A stretch of DNA of 64,000 nt from DUTS01 sp050951605 (GCA_050951605.1 JBMNJJ010000009.1:440697-504696), one strand, 5' to 3'; positions 16,561-26,252 are shown, numbered from the stretch's first letter. Numbers and translations are program-made. The notes: generated by a model from the sequence alone, not told the origin.

Positions 16561-17082
16561 TTGCAAGCAAATATTATCTTAATAGGTTTTATGGGAACTG
16601 GGAAAACTGCAGTAGGCAAAAGATTAGCTACAATCTTAAAAAAAGATTTTTACGATACTGATCACGAAATAGAAAATGTTACGGGTATGTCTATTTCCCA
16701 GTTATTTAGCAAGCATGGGGAAGTTAGGTTTCGTTCTGAGGAAAACTTAGCTTTACAACGTTTGTTACAAAGAGAAAACTGTATTATTGCTACAGGAGGA
16801 GGAATTGTTTTAAATCAAGATAATATTGATTTTTTAGCAGAAAAGGGTGTTATTATTTGTCTTTTGGCACGACCTGAAATTATTTATGAACGAGTGAAAA
16901 GACGAAACAACCGTCCTTTATTAAAAAAGGATAATCTTTACGAAACTATTATTAAATTGATGAAGGAACGAGAGAAATTATATAAGTGTGCTGATTTTTA
17001 TATTGATACTTCCGATTTAGAATTCAGTGAAATCATTGATAAGATTATTGCTTTTTTGGAAGATTATTGGCAAGAACTCTAA
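16561..17082 (+). CDS. aroK: Shikimate kinase
   Basis: This 173-residue enzyme phosphorylates shikimate with ATP in the aromatic amino acid pathway. The P-loop GFMGTGKTAVG lies near residue 8; the substrate-binding Asp (DTDHEIE), the Arg in FRSEE and ATGGGIV are present, and the lid Arg in RRNNRPLL is visible. The TTG at 16561, 8-10 bases after AAGGCGGG, is preferred over the GTG at 16552, which is inside that site. A second shikimate-pathway gene, aroQ, lies 5.7 kb downstream; between them are pilT, pilD, comFB and tldDE. Confidence 0.93.
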   Translation: MQANIILIGFMGTGKTAVGKRLATILKKDFYDTDHEIENVTGMSISQLFSKHGEVRFRSEENLALQRLLQRENCIIATGGGIVLNQDNIDFLAEKGVIICLLARPEIIYERVKRRNNRPLLKKDNLYETIIKLMKEREKLYKCADFYIDTSDLEFSEIIDKIIAFLEDYWQEL

Positions 17083-17208
17083 AGGTTCAACAATCAGAAA
17101 ATTGGTGTTAGAGTTGCAGGGATTTACAGAAAAAAGTCGAATATTTGTAATTACAAGTAATTTCAAGACTAATAAAAAATTAAAAGGTAAATAAGGGGGA
17201 ATAACAAG

Positions 17209-18291
17209 TTGGATGTTATTGAGATATTAAAAAAGGCAATTGAGCTCGGAGCTTCTGATATTCATCTTTCCGTAGGTATTCAACCGACATTTCGCATAAA
17301 TGGTAAATTAGTCCGTTGGCAACCAGAGGGTAAAGAAACGGAATTTTTAAAGCGTGATGATATTGTAAAAACTATTCACGAGATTATGGATAGGGAACAA
17401 TTAGTATCTTGGCAGTCTCAAGGAGAATATGACTTTTCTTATTCTCTTCCAGGAGTAGGTCGTTTTAGGGTAAATGCTTATCGACAACGCGGCTGTCCCA
17501 GTTTAGCTATTCGTCCTGTACCATATGAAATACCGCCTTTAGAAAAATTAGGGATTCCTGAGGCTATTGTTAAGCTTATGAAAAAAAAGGACGGTTTAGT
17601 TCTGGTTACCGGCACTACAGGATGTGGAAAGTCAACAACACTTGCTGCTTTAATTAATAAAATAAATATGGAAGAAGAAAAACATATTATTACAATCGAA
17701 GATCCAATTGAATATCTTTATCAACATAAGAAAAGCATTGTTAACCAAAGAGAATTAGGTGGAGATACCGCTTCTTTTACAGGAGCACTACGAGCTTGTT
17801 TACGTCAGGATCCTGATGTAATATTAATTGGAGAACTTCGTGATCTAGAAACAATCGCTACGGCAATTACAGCCGCAGAAACGGGTCATCTAGTCTTAGC
17901 TACTTTACATACCAATGGTGCGGCACAGTCTATAGACAGAATTATAGATGTTTTCCCGGCAAATCAACAAACACAGATTAAAATTCAACTTTCTACTACT
18001 TTACAAGGAGTAATCACACAGCAGTTATTACCTAGGGCTGATGGTAATGGTATGGTTTTGGCGGCAGAAGTATTAATTAGTATACCGGCTATTCGTAATT
18101 TAATTAGAGAAGGGAAAACACATCAAATTCCGACAGTTTTACAGACGGGAGCTCGTTGGGGTATGCAGACAATGGATATGGCTTTATGTGATTTGGTCAA
18201 GAAAAATATTATAACCCTGGAAACTGCTTTGAACCATACAAATGATAAGGAAAGTTTTAATCGTTTAGTTAATTCGAGAAATTATTATTAA
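17209..18291 (+). CDS. pilT: Type IV pilus retraction ATPase PilT
   Basis: This 360-residue secretion ATPase powers pilus retraction at the inner membrane. Seen: N-terminal GASDIHLSVG, Walker A TGTTGCGKSTT near residue 142, ITIEDPIEY (Asp box), RQDPDVILIGELRD (Walker B) near 203, LVLATLHTNGA with the His box, and a PilT-type C-terminal AxRNLIREGKTHQ segment. The start is a TTG, after AAGGGGGA. Only pilD and comFB accompany it; pilB, pilC and pilin genes are not in the window. Confidence 0.94.
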   Translation: MDVIEILKKAIELGASDIHLSVGIQPTFRINGKLVRWQPEGKETEFLKRDDIVKTIHEIMDREQLVSWQSQGEYDFSYSLPGVGRFRVNAYRQRGCPSLAIRPVPYEIPPLEKLGIPEAIVKLMKKKDGLVLVTGTTGCGKSTTLAALINKINMEEEKHIITIEDPIEYLYQHKKSIVNQRELGGDTASFTGALRACLRQDPDVILIGELRDLETIATAITAAETGHLVLATLHTNGAAQSIDRIIDVFPANQQTQIKIQLSTTLQGVITQQLLPRADGNGMVLAAEVLISIPAIRNLIREGKTHQIPTVLQTGARWGMQTMDMALCDLVKKNIITLETALNHTNDKESFNRLVNSRNYY

Positions 18292-18327
18292 TATTATTAT
18301 TTAAAGTTATATGGGGTGTTGATTATA

Positions 18328-19080
18328 TTGGATGCTCTTTCGCTAATTTTCATTTTTCTTTTTGGACTTGCTTTTGGAAGTTTTCTTAATGTCTGTATTT
18401 ATCGTTTGCCTAAAAAGGAAAGTATTATCTTTCCATCTTCCCATTGTCCATCTTGTCAAAAAAAACTACAAGTAAAAGATTTAATTCCTGTATTAAGCTT
18501 TTTATTACTAAAGGGAAAGTGTCGATATTGTGGGAAGAAAATACATTGGCGATATCCTGTTGTTGAATTAATTAATGGCTTAGGTTGGGTAGGAATAATT
18601 TCTTTATGTGGTTTTACTTTAGAAGGAATAACTGCATTATTAATCTTTTCCTTTTCTTTGGTTGTAACATTAATTGATGTGGAACATTATCTTATTCTTA
18701 ATAATTTAGTAATTTTTCTTTTTCTTTGTGGTTTTCTTTTTCATTTTCTTTCGCATGAAATGAGTTTAAAAGAGCGAGTACTGGGGATGCTCGTGGGCTT
18801 TGCTATCCCTTTTTTTCTGGCTTTAATTAGTCGAGGAGGTATGGGAGGAGGGGATATCAAGTTATGTGCGGCAATGGGGTTTTGGTTAGGGTTCCCCGGT
18901 ATCTTTCAGGCGATTTTTATTGGTGCTCTAGTAGGTAGTATCATGGGCATTATATTACTTCTAACTAAAATAAAAAAAAGAAAGGACCCGATTCCCTTTG
19001 GACCATTTTTAGTATTGGGATTTTTTACGGTGTTTCTTTTTCAAGGACAAATACATTCTTGGTATTGGTCTTTATTTTAA
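18328..19080 (+). CDS. pilD: Prepilin peptidase (type IV leader peptidase)
   Basis: This 250-residue polytopic membrane aspartyl protease cleaves and usually methylates type IV prepilins. FGSFLNVCIYRLP opens the protein; two CxxC pairs (CPSC and CRYC, near residues 45-75) form the cytoplasmic zinc site of the methylase half. The two catalytic Asp motifs are TLIDVEHY near residue 110 and GGGDIKL near 170. The TTG at 18328 lies about 9 bases after GGGGTG; a GTG at 18316 is an alternative. The gene follows pilT by 36 bases and very likely shares its transcript. Confidence 0.93.
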   Translation: MDALSLIFIFLFGLAFGSFLNVCIYRLPKKESIIFPSSHCPSCQKKLQVKDLIPVLSFLLLKGKCRYCGKKIHWRYPVVELINGLGWVGIISLCGFTLEGITALLIFSFSLVVTLIDVEHYLILNNLVIFLFLCGFLFHFLSHEMSLKERVLGMLVGFAIPFFLALISRGGMGGGDIKLCAAMGFWLGFPGIFQAIFIGALVGSIMGIILLLTKIKKRKDPIPFGPFLVLGFFTVFLFQGQIHSWYWSLF

Positions 19081-19098
19081 GGGAAGGAGGACTATACT

Positions 19099-19368
19099 TT
19101 GGAATTAATTAATTATACACTTAAATGGATTTGGGAGGTTATGGATGAGGTCTTACCTAAATATCCTGATATTTGTAAATGCGAACGGTGTCGTTATGAT
19201 ATAGCTGCATTTGCAGCCAATAGACTTACTCCCTTTTATGTGGTGAGTAGAAATGGATATATTTTTGCTAAAACAAAATTACTTTCACAACAAAGTCGGG
19301 CTGATATTTTAGCTGAAGTTATTAAGGCTATTGAAATAGTAAGTAAAAATCCCCATCATCAAGAATGA
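19099..19368 (+). CDS. ComFB-like late competence protein
   Basis: This 89-residue protein resembles the ComFB family (PF10719 pattern). It has an amphipathic N-terminal helix, then YPDICKCERCRYDIAAFAANRL with three Cys residues, and a short basic segment YVVSRNGYIFAK. Cyanobacterial and Bacillus members are linked to competence or c-di-nucleotide binding; the role here is unknown. The start is TTG after GGAAGGAGG. It lies 18 bases after pilD, which suggests a shared pilus- or competence-related transcript. Confidence 0.82.
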   Translation: MELINYTLKWIWEVMDEVLPKYPDICKCERCRYDIAAFAANRLTPFYVVSRNGYIFAKTKLLSQQSRADILAEVIKAIEIVSKNPHHQE

Positions 19369-19445
19369 ACAGAGAGTATATTTTTATCTAAAATAAAACA
19401 AATTAAGGTAATAATAGATATATTTTTAAAGGATGAGGTTGAGAA

Positions 19446-20867
19446 ATGGAAAAAAGAGAAATTAATGAAATACTTAAAAATGCATTAAATAGCGGAGCAG
19501 ATTTTGCTGAACTTTTTTGGGAACAAAAAGAAACGGCACTAATTAATTGTGAAGAGAATCGTATTGAACGAATTAATTCAGGTTTGGAAGAGGGTGTGGG
19601 AATCAGGACAATTGCTGGGGAAAACACATCATATGCTTTTACTAATGATTTATCTTTTGCTCGGCTTTTAGAGGTTGCCCAAATGGCAGGGAAGGGAGCA
19701 CAAAAGCAGCAGGAGCCATTAGAAATAAAAGCTTTTCATACACCGCAGGCTCCTTTGAAATTAGAAATAAAAAAACCCCCTCGGGAAATAGGAACGGAGA
19801 AAAAAGTACAAATCGTTCTTGAAGCTAATGAGGCGGCTCGACAGATAGATCCGCGTATTCGGCAGGTTAAGGTAAATTATGGTGATGTGCAACAAAAAGT
19901 TACGATTGCTAATTCCGAAGGTGTTTTTGTGGAAGATTTACGAACAAGAACTCGGCTTTCTGTTCATGCCATAGCTGCAGAAGGAAATCTTATTCAGACA
20001 GGTTTTCAATCTCTGGGGGGAAGTCAAGGTTTTGAGTTATTAGAGGAAAATGACCCGACTCAGATTGCAAAAAGAGCGGCACAAAGAGCAATTTTAATGT
20101 TGTCGGCAAAACCGGCACCTTCAGGTAAAATGCCTGTGGTTCTGGCAGGTAAAGCTGGAGGAACGATGGTGCATGAGGCTTGTGGTCATGGTTTAGAAGC
20201 GGACCTTGTGCAAAAAGGACTTTCGGTATATGCAGGAAGAAAAGGTCAAGAAGTAGCTTCGCCTTTGATTACGGTCGTGGATGATGGATTACTTAGTGGA
20301 AAGTTTGGCACAACGCGCTATGATGATGAAGGTACACCATGTGGGAAAAATGTTTTAATTAAGCAGGGTGTATTGGAAAATTATATGTATGATTTAAAAA
20401 CAGCTAAACAAGATGATGTGCAGTCTACGGGAAATGGACGTCGTGAATCATATCAGAGTCGTCCTATTCCTAGGATGAGAAATACATATATTGCTTCGGG
20501 TAAAACAGACTCGGAAAAGATAATTAAAGAAACGAAGGAAGGTTTACTTGTAACGGCAATGGGTGGAGGGCAAGTTAATACTATAAATGGTGATTATGTT
20601 TTTGATGTAGCTGAAGCTTATGTAATAAAGGACGGTGAAGCAGTTTATCCTGTGAGAGGAGCCACATTAACCGGTAATGGACCGGAAACATTAAGGTTAG
20701 TAGAGAAGGTAGGAAAAGACCTTGACTTTACGATCGGGATTTGTGGTAAGGAAGGACAGGGTGTTCCTGTTTCTGACGCACAGCCCACTATGGCAATACG
20801 AGAGCTTATTGTCGGTGGTACAGGAGGAGATTTTGTTTCACAAGGAAAGAAAATTAGGCGCTTATAA
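19446..20867 (+). CDS. tldD: Metalloprotease TldD
   Basis: TldD is the catalytic half of the TldD/TldE heterodimeric zinc protease that degrades unfolded peptides and processes some modified peptides and toxins. Its HExxxH zinc motif appears as HEACGH at about residue 243, and a downstream third Cys/His ligand region (GICGKEGQG near 435) is present. At 473 residues it is of usual length. GGATGAGGTTG lies before the ATG. tldE follows after a 23-base gap to its chosen start, so the pair is complete and presumably co-translated. Confidence 0.96.
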   Translation: MEKREINEILKNALNSGADFAELFWEQKETALINCEENRIERINSGLEEGVGIRTIAGENTSYAFTNDLSFARLLEVAQMAGKGAQKQQEPLEIKAFHTPQAPLKLEIKKPPREIGTEKKVQIVLEANEAARQIDPRIRQVKVNYGDVQQKVTIANSEGVFVEDLRTRTRLSVHAIAAEGNLIQTGFQSLGGSQGFELLEENDPTQIAKRAAQRAILMLSAKPAPSGKMPVVLAGKAGGTMVHEACGHGLEADLVQKGLSVYAGRKGQEVASPLITVVDDGLLSGKFGTTRYDDEGTPCGKNVLIKQGVLENYMYDLKTAKQDDVQSTGNGRRESYQSRPIPRMRNTYIASGKTDSEKIIKETKEGLLVTAMGGGQVNTINGDYVFDVAEAYVIKDGEAVYPVRGATLTGNGPETLRLVEKVGKDLDFTIGICGKEGQGVPVSDAQPTMAIRELIVGGTGGDFVSQGKKIRRL

Positions 20868-20890
20868 GGGAAAAAGGAGTGAAATATTTA

Positions 20891-22222
20891 ATGAAAGCTA
20901 TAGCCCCCGAAGTGCTAGAACTAGCCAAAAAGAAAGGTGCAAAGATAGCAGAAATATTCATGTTAAATTCTAAGGAATTAACTATTGAAGTAGCAAAACA
21001 GGAAGTTGAAAACTTAAAACTTGCTGAAGAACAAGGTTTTGGTTTGCGTGTAATTTCTGATAATAGATTAGGTTATGCTTATAGTTCGGATTTATCTAAG
21101 GAGTCCATAATAAAAACAGTGGAGAAGGCTATCCATAATTCACGTTTAGTTGCAGAGGACTTTGCTTGGGAAGTGGCTGAACCGGTTAATTATTACCCAA
21201 AATTGGAGTTATATAATCAGGAGATTTTAGAAAAGCCGTTAGAGAAGAAAATATCCTTAGCAAAGGAATTAGAAAACGCAGCTTTGGCTTATGACTCCCG
21301 GGTACGACAAGTAGAAAAAGCTGTATATCAGGATTCTATCTATCATGTATCTATTTTTAATTCACTTGGTTTAGAGGGTAATTATCAAGGTTCTTTTTGT
21401 GGCTTATATGGAGTAGCGATAGGTCAAGAAGGTAAAGATGCACAAACAGGTTTTAGTATGGACTTTACTCTCAAATATGAAGACTTAAATCCCACTAAGG
21501 TTGGTGAGGAAGCAGGAAAAAAGGCTGTGCGAATGTTGGGGGCACAACCAATGCCTTCGGCAAAACTTCCGATTGTTCTTGACCCTTATGTAATGGTAGG
21601 GGTATTGGGTGTTTTACAGACTGCTTTTTCAGGGGAAGCGGTTTTAAAAGGAACCTCTTTTTTAGCGGGTAAAGAGGGAAAAAAGGTGGCTAGCTCCTTA
21701 GTTAAAATTATCGACCATGGGGCTTTGCAAGGACAACTAGGCTCTTCACCTTTTGATAGTGAAGGGACTCCAACCGGAGAAACGGTTTTGGTGAGAGACG
21801 GTGAATTGCAAGGATTTCTGCATAATCTTTATACAGCACGTAAAATCGGTGTTGTTTCCACAGGGAATGCGGTAAGAGCTAGTTATAAATCAACGCCTGA
21901 AGTGGGTACTACTAATTTTTATTTAGACAAAGGGTCTGTTTCACGTCAAGATCTTTTAGGGGAAATCAAGAAAGGATTATATGTTACAGAAGTAATGGGT
22001 TTACATACAGCGAACCCAATTTCCGGTGACTTTTCTTTGGGTGCTTCGGGATTACTGATTGAAAATGGTGAATTAACAAGACCAATAAAAGGTGTGGCGA
22101 TTGCCGGCAATTTGCAGGACTTGTTAATGGGAATTGACCTAGTAGCCGATGACTTAACTTTTTATGCCGGGCAAGGGGCTCCCACGGTAAGAATTCAAGG
22201 GCTTACGATTAGTGGGAAATAG
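20891..22222 (+). CDS. tldE: TldE/PmbA family regulatory subunit
   Basis: This 443-residue protein is homologous to TldD but lacks the HExxxH motif, as expected for TldE, which completes the protease dimer. Conserved segments include SFLAGKEGKKVAS, DHGALQGQLGSSPFDSEGTPTG and the C-terminal DLVADDLTF. The ATG at 20891 is 11 bases after AAAAAGGAG; the GTG at 20879 lies within that site. No precursor peptide gene was found nearby that would suggest a modified-peptide pathway. Confidence 0.94.
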   Translation: MKAIAPEVLELAKKKGAKIAEIFMLNSKELTIEVAKQEVENLKLAEEQGFGLRVISDNRLGYAYSSDLSKESIIKTVEKAIHNSRLVAEDFAWEVAEPVNYYPKLELYNQEILEKPLEKKISLAKELENAALAYDSRVRQVEKAVYQDSIYHVSIFNSLGLEGNYQGSFCGLYGVAIGQEGKDAQTGFSMDFTLKYEDLNPTKVGEEAGKKAVRMLGAQPMPSAKLPIVLDPYVMVGVLGVLQTAFSGEAVLKGTSFLAGKEGKKVASSLVKIIDHGALQGQLGSSPFDSEGTPTGETVLVRDGELQGFLHNLYTARKIGVVSTGNAVRASYKSTPEVGTTNFYLDKGSVSRQDLLGEIKKGLYVTEVMGLHTANPISGDFSLGASGLLIENGELTRPIKGVAIAGNLQDLLMGIDLVADDLTFYAGQGAPTVRIQGLTISGK

Positions 22223-22297
22223 CAGAGAGGACTAGGAAACTGGTATAAATTATGATAAAATTTAATAGTGATTTCTAGATTAGAGTAGGTGTTGATG

Positions 22298-22747
22298 ATG
22301 TTTAAGGTTTATGTAATTCATGGACCTAATCTTAACTTGTTGGGAAGCAGGGAACCAGCAGTATATGGAGAGCTTACCCTTAAGGAGTTAAATAACCAAT
22401 TGATTAGTTATGGTGAAAAATTAGGGCTAAAGGTAGAAACTTTTCAGTCAAATCATGAAGGAGTTCTAGTGGAGAAGATTCAAGAAGTGGCAAGTTATGA
22501 TTACTTGATTATTAACGCTGCAGCTTATACCCACACTAGCATTGCTATCAGGGATGCTCTTTTAGCTACGGGGACACCGACGATAGAGGTACATATTAGT
22601 AATCTTTATCAACGCGAAGATTTTCGTCAATGTTCTTTACTGGCTGATATTGTTCAGGGGCAGATTATGGGATTAGGGGTATTAGGTTATCGTTTAGCTT
22701 TAGATGCTGCAATTCATTTTTTACAGGGAGGAACCACTATTGCCTAA
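22298..22747 (+). CDS. aroQ: Type II 3-dehydroquinate dehydratase
   Basis: This 149-residue enzyme converts 3-dehydroquinate to 3-dehydroshikimate as a dodecamer. HGPNLNLLGSREPAVYG contains the catalytic Arg and Tyr; FQSNHEG, AYTHTSIAIRDAL and EVHISNLYQREDFR are in the normal places. The usual NPG before the substrate loop reads NAA, a mild variation. Several ATGs are stacked; 22298 gives the best spacing to TAGGTG. The end overlaps the following peptidase gene by 8 bases, and aroQ-M24 peptidase-efp is a conserved trio in Bacillota. Confidence 0.94.
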   Translation: MFKVYVIHGPNLNLLGSREPAVYGELTLKELNNQLISYGEKLGLKVETFQSNHEGVLVEKIQEVASYDYLIINAAAYTHTSIAIRDALLATGTPTIEVHISNLYQREDFRQCSLLADIVQGQIMGLGVLGYRLALDAAIHFLQGGTTIA

Positions 22748-23807
22748 ACTTTCTAAGGTTAAAAAATGGCTTCAAGATAAAGAATTAGATGCTTTTTTGA
22801 TTTCTAAACCTGAACATTGTTTTTATTTAAGTGGTTTTACGGGAACTAGTGGCTGTTTAGTTGTTACTAATTCTCCGGGGAAAAACTTTTTAATTACAGA
22901 TTTTCGTTATAAGGAACAAGCAGAGGCTCAAGCAAAGGGGTATGAACTTGTTCTTTGGGAAGATTCATTTTTTCAGACTTTAGGGGAACTTTTTCAACAA
23001 CATGAGTTAAAAAAAATAGGATTAGATCAGGAAAAAATAACTTTAGCTACTTATGAAAAACTAAAAAAAGATGCTCCTAAGGTAACCTTTTTTCCTTTAC
23101 AAGATCCTTGTGTGGAATTAAGAAAGATAAAAAGTGTAGAGGAGCTTAAATTATTAAAAAAAGCTATAGAAATTAGTGACAAGGCCTTTCTTCATATTTT
23201 AGAGGTTATTCATCCGGGCTTGACGGAAAAAGAAGTTGCTTTAGAGTTAGAGTTTTTTATGCGACGCTTGGGTGGGACAAGAAATGCTTTTGAAACTATT
23301 GTTGCTTCCGAAAATCGATCGGCACTTCCTCATGGAGTAGCTTCAACGCGGGTTATTCAAACCGGAGACCTTGTCTTGATGGATTTTGGTACTGTATATC
23401 AAGGATATCATTCTGATTTGACGAGGACTTTAGTTTTAGGTGAACCTGATGCTTTGCAGTGGGAAAGATATATGCTTATTTTAAAAGCTCAAGAAGCAGT
23501 TTTTCGGGAAATTCAACCTGGGATGAAAGCTTGTGAGGCTGATGCTCTCGCCCGTAATCTTATTAAAGAAGCCGGGTATGGTAAAAACTTTGGTCATAGT
23601 TTAGGACATGGAGTAGGTTTGGAAATACACGAAGGTCCTAGTTTATCACCCCGAGATGAAACTATTTTGGAGCCGGGAATGGTGGTAACAGTAGAACCCG
23701 GTATTTATATCTCAGGATGGGGTGGTATTCGAATCGAAGATATGCTGGTAATTACACCGGGTGGTTGTGAAAGATTAACAAAATCACCACAAGTGTTTAA
23801 AGTATAA
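22740..23807 (+). CDS. papQ: M24 family Xaa-Pro aminopeptidase
   Basis: This 355-residue creatinase-fold dimetal peptidase removes N-terminal residues before Pro. The N-terminal creatinase-like domain (1-125) is followed by the catalytic domain with metal ligands in MDFGTVYQGYHSDLTRT, GHSLGHGVGLEIHEGP and VVTVEPGIY, and a final GGIRIEDM Glu. The TTG at 22740 follows AGGGAGGA by 7 bases and overlaps aroQ by 8, which supports translational coupling. The gene is placed directly before efp, as in many Firmicutes. Confidence 0.93.
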   Translation: MPKLSKVKKWLQDKELDAFLISKPEHCFYLSGFTGTSGCLVVTNSPGKNFLITDFRYKEQAEAQAKGYELVLWEDSFFQTLGELFQQHELKKIGLDQEKITLATYEKLKKDAPKVTFFPLQDPCVELRKIKSVEELKLLKKAIEISDKAFLHILEVIHPGLTEKEVALELEFFMRRLGGTRNAFETIVASENRSALPHGVASTRVIQTGDLVLMDFGTVYQGYHSDLTRTLVLGEPDALQWERYMLILKAQEAVFREIQPGMKACEADALARNLIKEAGYGKNFGHSLGHGVGLEIHEGPSLSPRDETILEPGMVVTVEPGIYISGWGGIRIEDMLVITPGGCERLTKSPQVFKV

Positions 23808-23838
23808 AAATTATTTACTTTTATAGAGGAGGCAAAAA

Positions 23839-24396
23839 ATGATTTCAACAACAGATTTTCGAACAGGATTAACTTTTGAATTAGAAGGAGATGTAGTTCA
23901 AGTCGTAGAATTTCAACATGTAAAACCGGGAAAAGGGGCAGCATTTGTCCGTTGTAAATTACGGAGTCTAAAAACGGGTGCTGTTGTGGAAAAGACTTTT
24001 CGTCCGGGAGAAAAATTTCCTAGGGCACATATAGAGCGAAAAGAAATGCAATATTTATATAAAGATGGGGATAGTTGGGTTTTTATGGATGTAGAAACAT
24101 ATGAGCAAGTGTCCGTTTTGGAAAAGGATTTAGAAGATGCTCCTAAGTATTTAAAAGAAAATATGATAACAGGAATTCTTTTTTATCAGGGAGGGGTTAT
24201 AGGTGTAGACCTTCCCAAACAGGTAGAACTAAAAGTAACAGAAACAGAACCCGGGATTAAAGGTGATACTGCTTCGGGAGGAAGCAAATCTGCAACATTA
24301 GAAACTGGGGTTGATGTACAAGTACCCTTTTTTATTAATCAAGGAGATGTTCTGGTTATTGATACACGTACAGGAGAATATGTTAGTCGTGCCTAA
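23839..24396 (+). CDS. efp: Elongation factor P
   Basis: This 185-residue, three-domain beta-barrel protein relieves ribosome stalling at polyproline. It has the KOW-like start, the loop VEFQHVKPGKGAAFVR with the conserved Lys that may be modified, and the C-terminal GDTASGGSKSATLETG and DVLVIDTRTGEYVSRA motifs. Length is exact for the family. The start ATG follows AGAGGAGG. It closes the aroQ-papQ-efp unit. Confidence 0.97.
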   Translation: MISTTDFRTGLTFELEGDVVQVVEFQHVKPGKGAAFVRCKLRSLKTGAVVEKTFRPGEKFPRAHIERKEMQYLYKDGDSWVFMDVETYEQVSVLEKDLEDAPKYLKENMITGILFYQGGVIGVDLPKQVELKVTETEPGIKGDTASGGSKSATLETGVDVQVPFFINQGDVLVIDTRTGEYVSRA

Positions 24397-24438
24397 AGAG
24401 CATAATATTTATAATAATTAAAAAGGAGGGTAAAAAAA

Positions 24439-24936
24439 ATGGATGGTTTAAAGAAGAAGGTGGGTTATTTAAAAGGTCTTGCTGAAGGTATTACTTTTGA
24501 TGAAAAAAGTAAAGAAGGGAAATTATTTAAGGCAATAATTGATGTGCTTGATGAAATGGCGATGACAATTGAGGAGGTTGCACTTAATCAAGTAGAGATT
24601 GAAAATTATTTAGATGCATTTGATGAAGACTTAGGTGACCTGGAAGATGTTATTTTTGGTGAAGAAGGAGAATTTATTTTTGACGAGGAAGAGGAGTTTG
24701 AAGAGGATGAGGAGGATGAGGAGAAAGAAGATCAGAACGAAGATGAAGGAACAGAAGAAGAGTTAGAATTAGCTTGCCCTTATTGTTTAAGTGTGCTTGA
24801 TTTAGAACCTAACATTTTGGAAGATGAGGATGTATTAGAGATAATTTGTCCAAATTGTGACAAGACGATCTATGTTAATGATAATCAGTTAGAAATGAAA
24901 AAAGAGGGAGAAGCAGAAAAAGAACAGTCTAATTAA
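24439..24936 (+). CDS. CD1247 N-terminal-domain protein with zinc ribbon
   Basis: This very acidic 165-residue protein has a helical N-terminal domain (1-65) of the type named after C. difficile CD1247. It is followed by a Glu/Asp-rich linker (about 75-110) and a C-terminal zinc-ribbon-like segment with CPYC and CPNC pairs, about 30 residues apart. It may bind basic proteins or nucleic-acid partners, but the function is not established. It commonly follows efp in Clostridia. GGAGGG lies before the ATG. Confidence 0.75.
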   Translation: MDGLKKKVGYLKGLAEGITFDEKSKEGKLFKAIIDVLDEMAMTIEEVALNQVEIENYLDAFDEDLGDLEDVIFGEEGEFIFDEEEEFEEDEEDEEKEDQNEDEGTEEELELACPYCLSVLDLEPNILEDEDVLEIICPNCDKTIYVNDNQLEMKKEGEAEKEQSN

Positions 24937-24997
24937 ATTCACTTGGTGATTAAATAGATGTTTTAACATTCGGAGATATATTTTAAGGAGTTTAATA

Positions 24998-26221
24998 ATG
25001 AGTAGTTTACATGATACACCTCGTGCTAATCGTCTTCATATTGCTTTGTTTGGGATTACTAATGCCGGAAAGTCTAGCTTGATTAATACTTTGACGGGTC
25101 AAGAAATTGCTTTAGTTTCTAAGGTCAAAGGCACGACAACTGACCCTGTTTATAAGGCTATGGAGATCCCCTTTTTAGGTCCTGTTATGTTTATTGACAC
25201 AGCAGGATTAGATGACCAAAGTGAGTTAGGAGAGCTAAGGAAAAAAAAGACTCTAGAGGTATTAAATAAAACAGATATAGCAATTTTAGTCTGTGATGCT
25301 GTAGTTGGGATTACTGATTTTGATTGCCAAATTTTAGATTTATTGCAAGAGAAAAAAATACCTCTTTTAGGTGTCGTAAATAAAATTGACCTTGTTGCTG
25401 ATGCTAAAAAAAAGCTGATGGAATATGCACAAAAATTAAGAATAAAGTTACTGGGAATTAGTACTAGCACAGGAAAAGGGCTAAAAGAATTAAAAGAGGC
25501 TTTAATTAAGATTGTCCCTGAAGATGAAGATAATTTTCAAATTGTGGGTGATTTAATTGCTCCGGGTGATTTTGTTGTTTTAGTTATTCCCATAGATGAG
25601 TCCGCTCCTAAAGGTAGATTAATTTTGCCACAACAGCAAACTTTGCGTAACATTTTAGATAACAATGCTATGGGAGTAGTAACAAAGGATGAGCAATTAA
25701 AAGTCATTTTGGCTAATTTACAAAAAAAACCACGTTTGGTAATCACTGATTCTCAAGTTTTTCATAAAGTAGCTAAAGAAACACCGGAAGATGTGTGGTT
25801 AACTTCTTTTTCCATTCTTTTTGCTCGGCACAAAGGAGATTTAAAGGAATTAGTTCAAGGTGCACAAGCTATCGAAACGCTTCAAGACGGGGATAAGATT
25901 TTGATTGCTGAAGCTTGTACCCATCATCGTCAATCTGATGATATCGGTACGGTAAAAATTCCGCACTGGTTACGGCAGAAAACAGGGAAAGAGTTAATTT
26001 TTGAATATAGTAGTGGTTATTCTTTTCCTGATAATTTACAGGAGTATGCTTTAATTATTCATTGTGCCGGGTGTATGCTTAATCGTAAGGCGATGCTTTA
26101 TCGGATTAGCCAAGCCCAAGATGCCGGGGTGCCAATCGTTAACTATGGAGTTTTAATTGCTTATTTACATGGAATTTTGCAAAGGTCGTTATTACCTTTT
26201 GGACTAGATTTAAGCTATTAA
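24998..26221 (+). CDS. hydF: [FeFe] hydrogenase maturation GTPase HydF
   Basis: HydF is the scaffold on which the diiron subcluster of [FeFe]-hydrogenase is assembled before transfer to HydA. The N-terminal Era-like GTPase domain has GITNAGKSS (P-loop), DTAG and NKID motifs. The C-terminal domain keeps the 4Fe-4S ligands: CTHH near residue 308 and HCAGC near 350. Total length 407 is typical. The partner genes hydE and hydG are not in this window. The presence of HydF means the organism probably makes or uses H2. A terminator follows. Confidence 0.95.
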   Translation: MSSLHDTPRANRLHIALFGITNAGKSSLINTLTGQEIALVSKVKGTTTDPVYKAMEIPFLGPVMFIDTAGLDDQSELGELRKKKTLEVLNKTDIAILVCDAVVGITDFDCQILDLLQEKKIPLLGVVNKIDLVADAKKKLMEYAQKLRIKLLGISTSTGKGLKELKEALIKIVPEDEDNFQIVGDLIAPGDFVVLVIPIDESAPKGRLILPQQQTLRNILDNNAMGVVTKDEQLKVILANLQKKPRLVITDSQVFHKVAKETPEDVWLTSFSILFARHKGDLKELVQGAQAIETLQDGDKILIAEACTHHRQSDDIGTVKIPHWLRQKTGKELIFEYSSGYSFPDNLQEYALIIHCAGCMLNRKAMLYRISQAQDAGVPIVNYGVLIAYLHGILQRSLLPFGLDLSY

Positions 26222-26252
26222 TATTAAAATTTATAAATAAAAAATAATGAAC

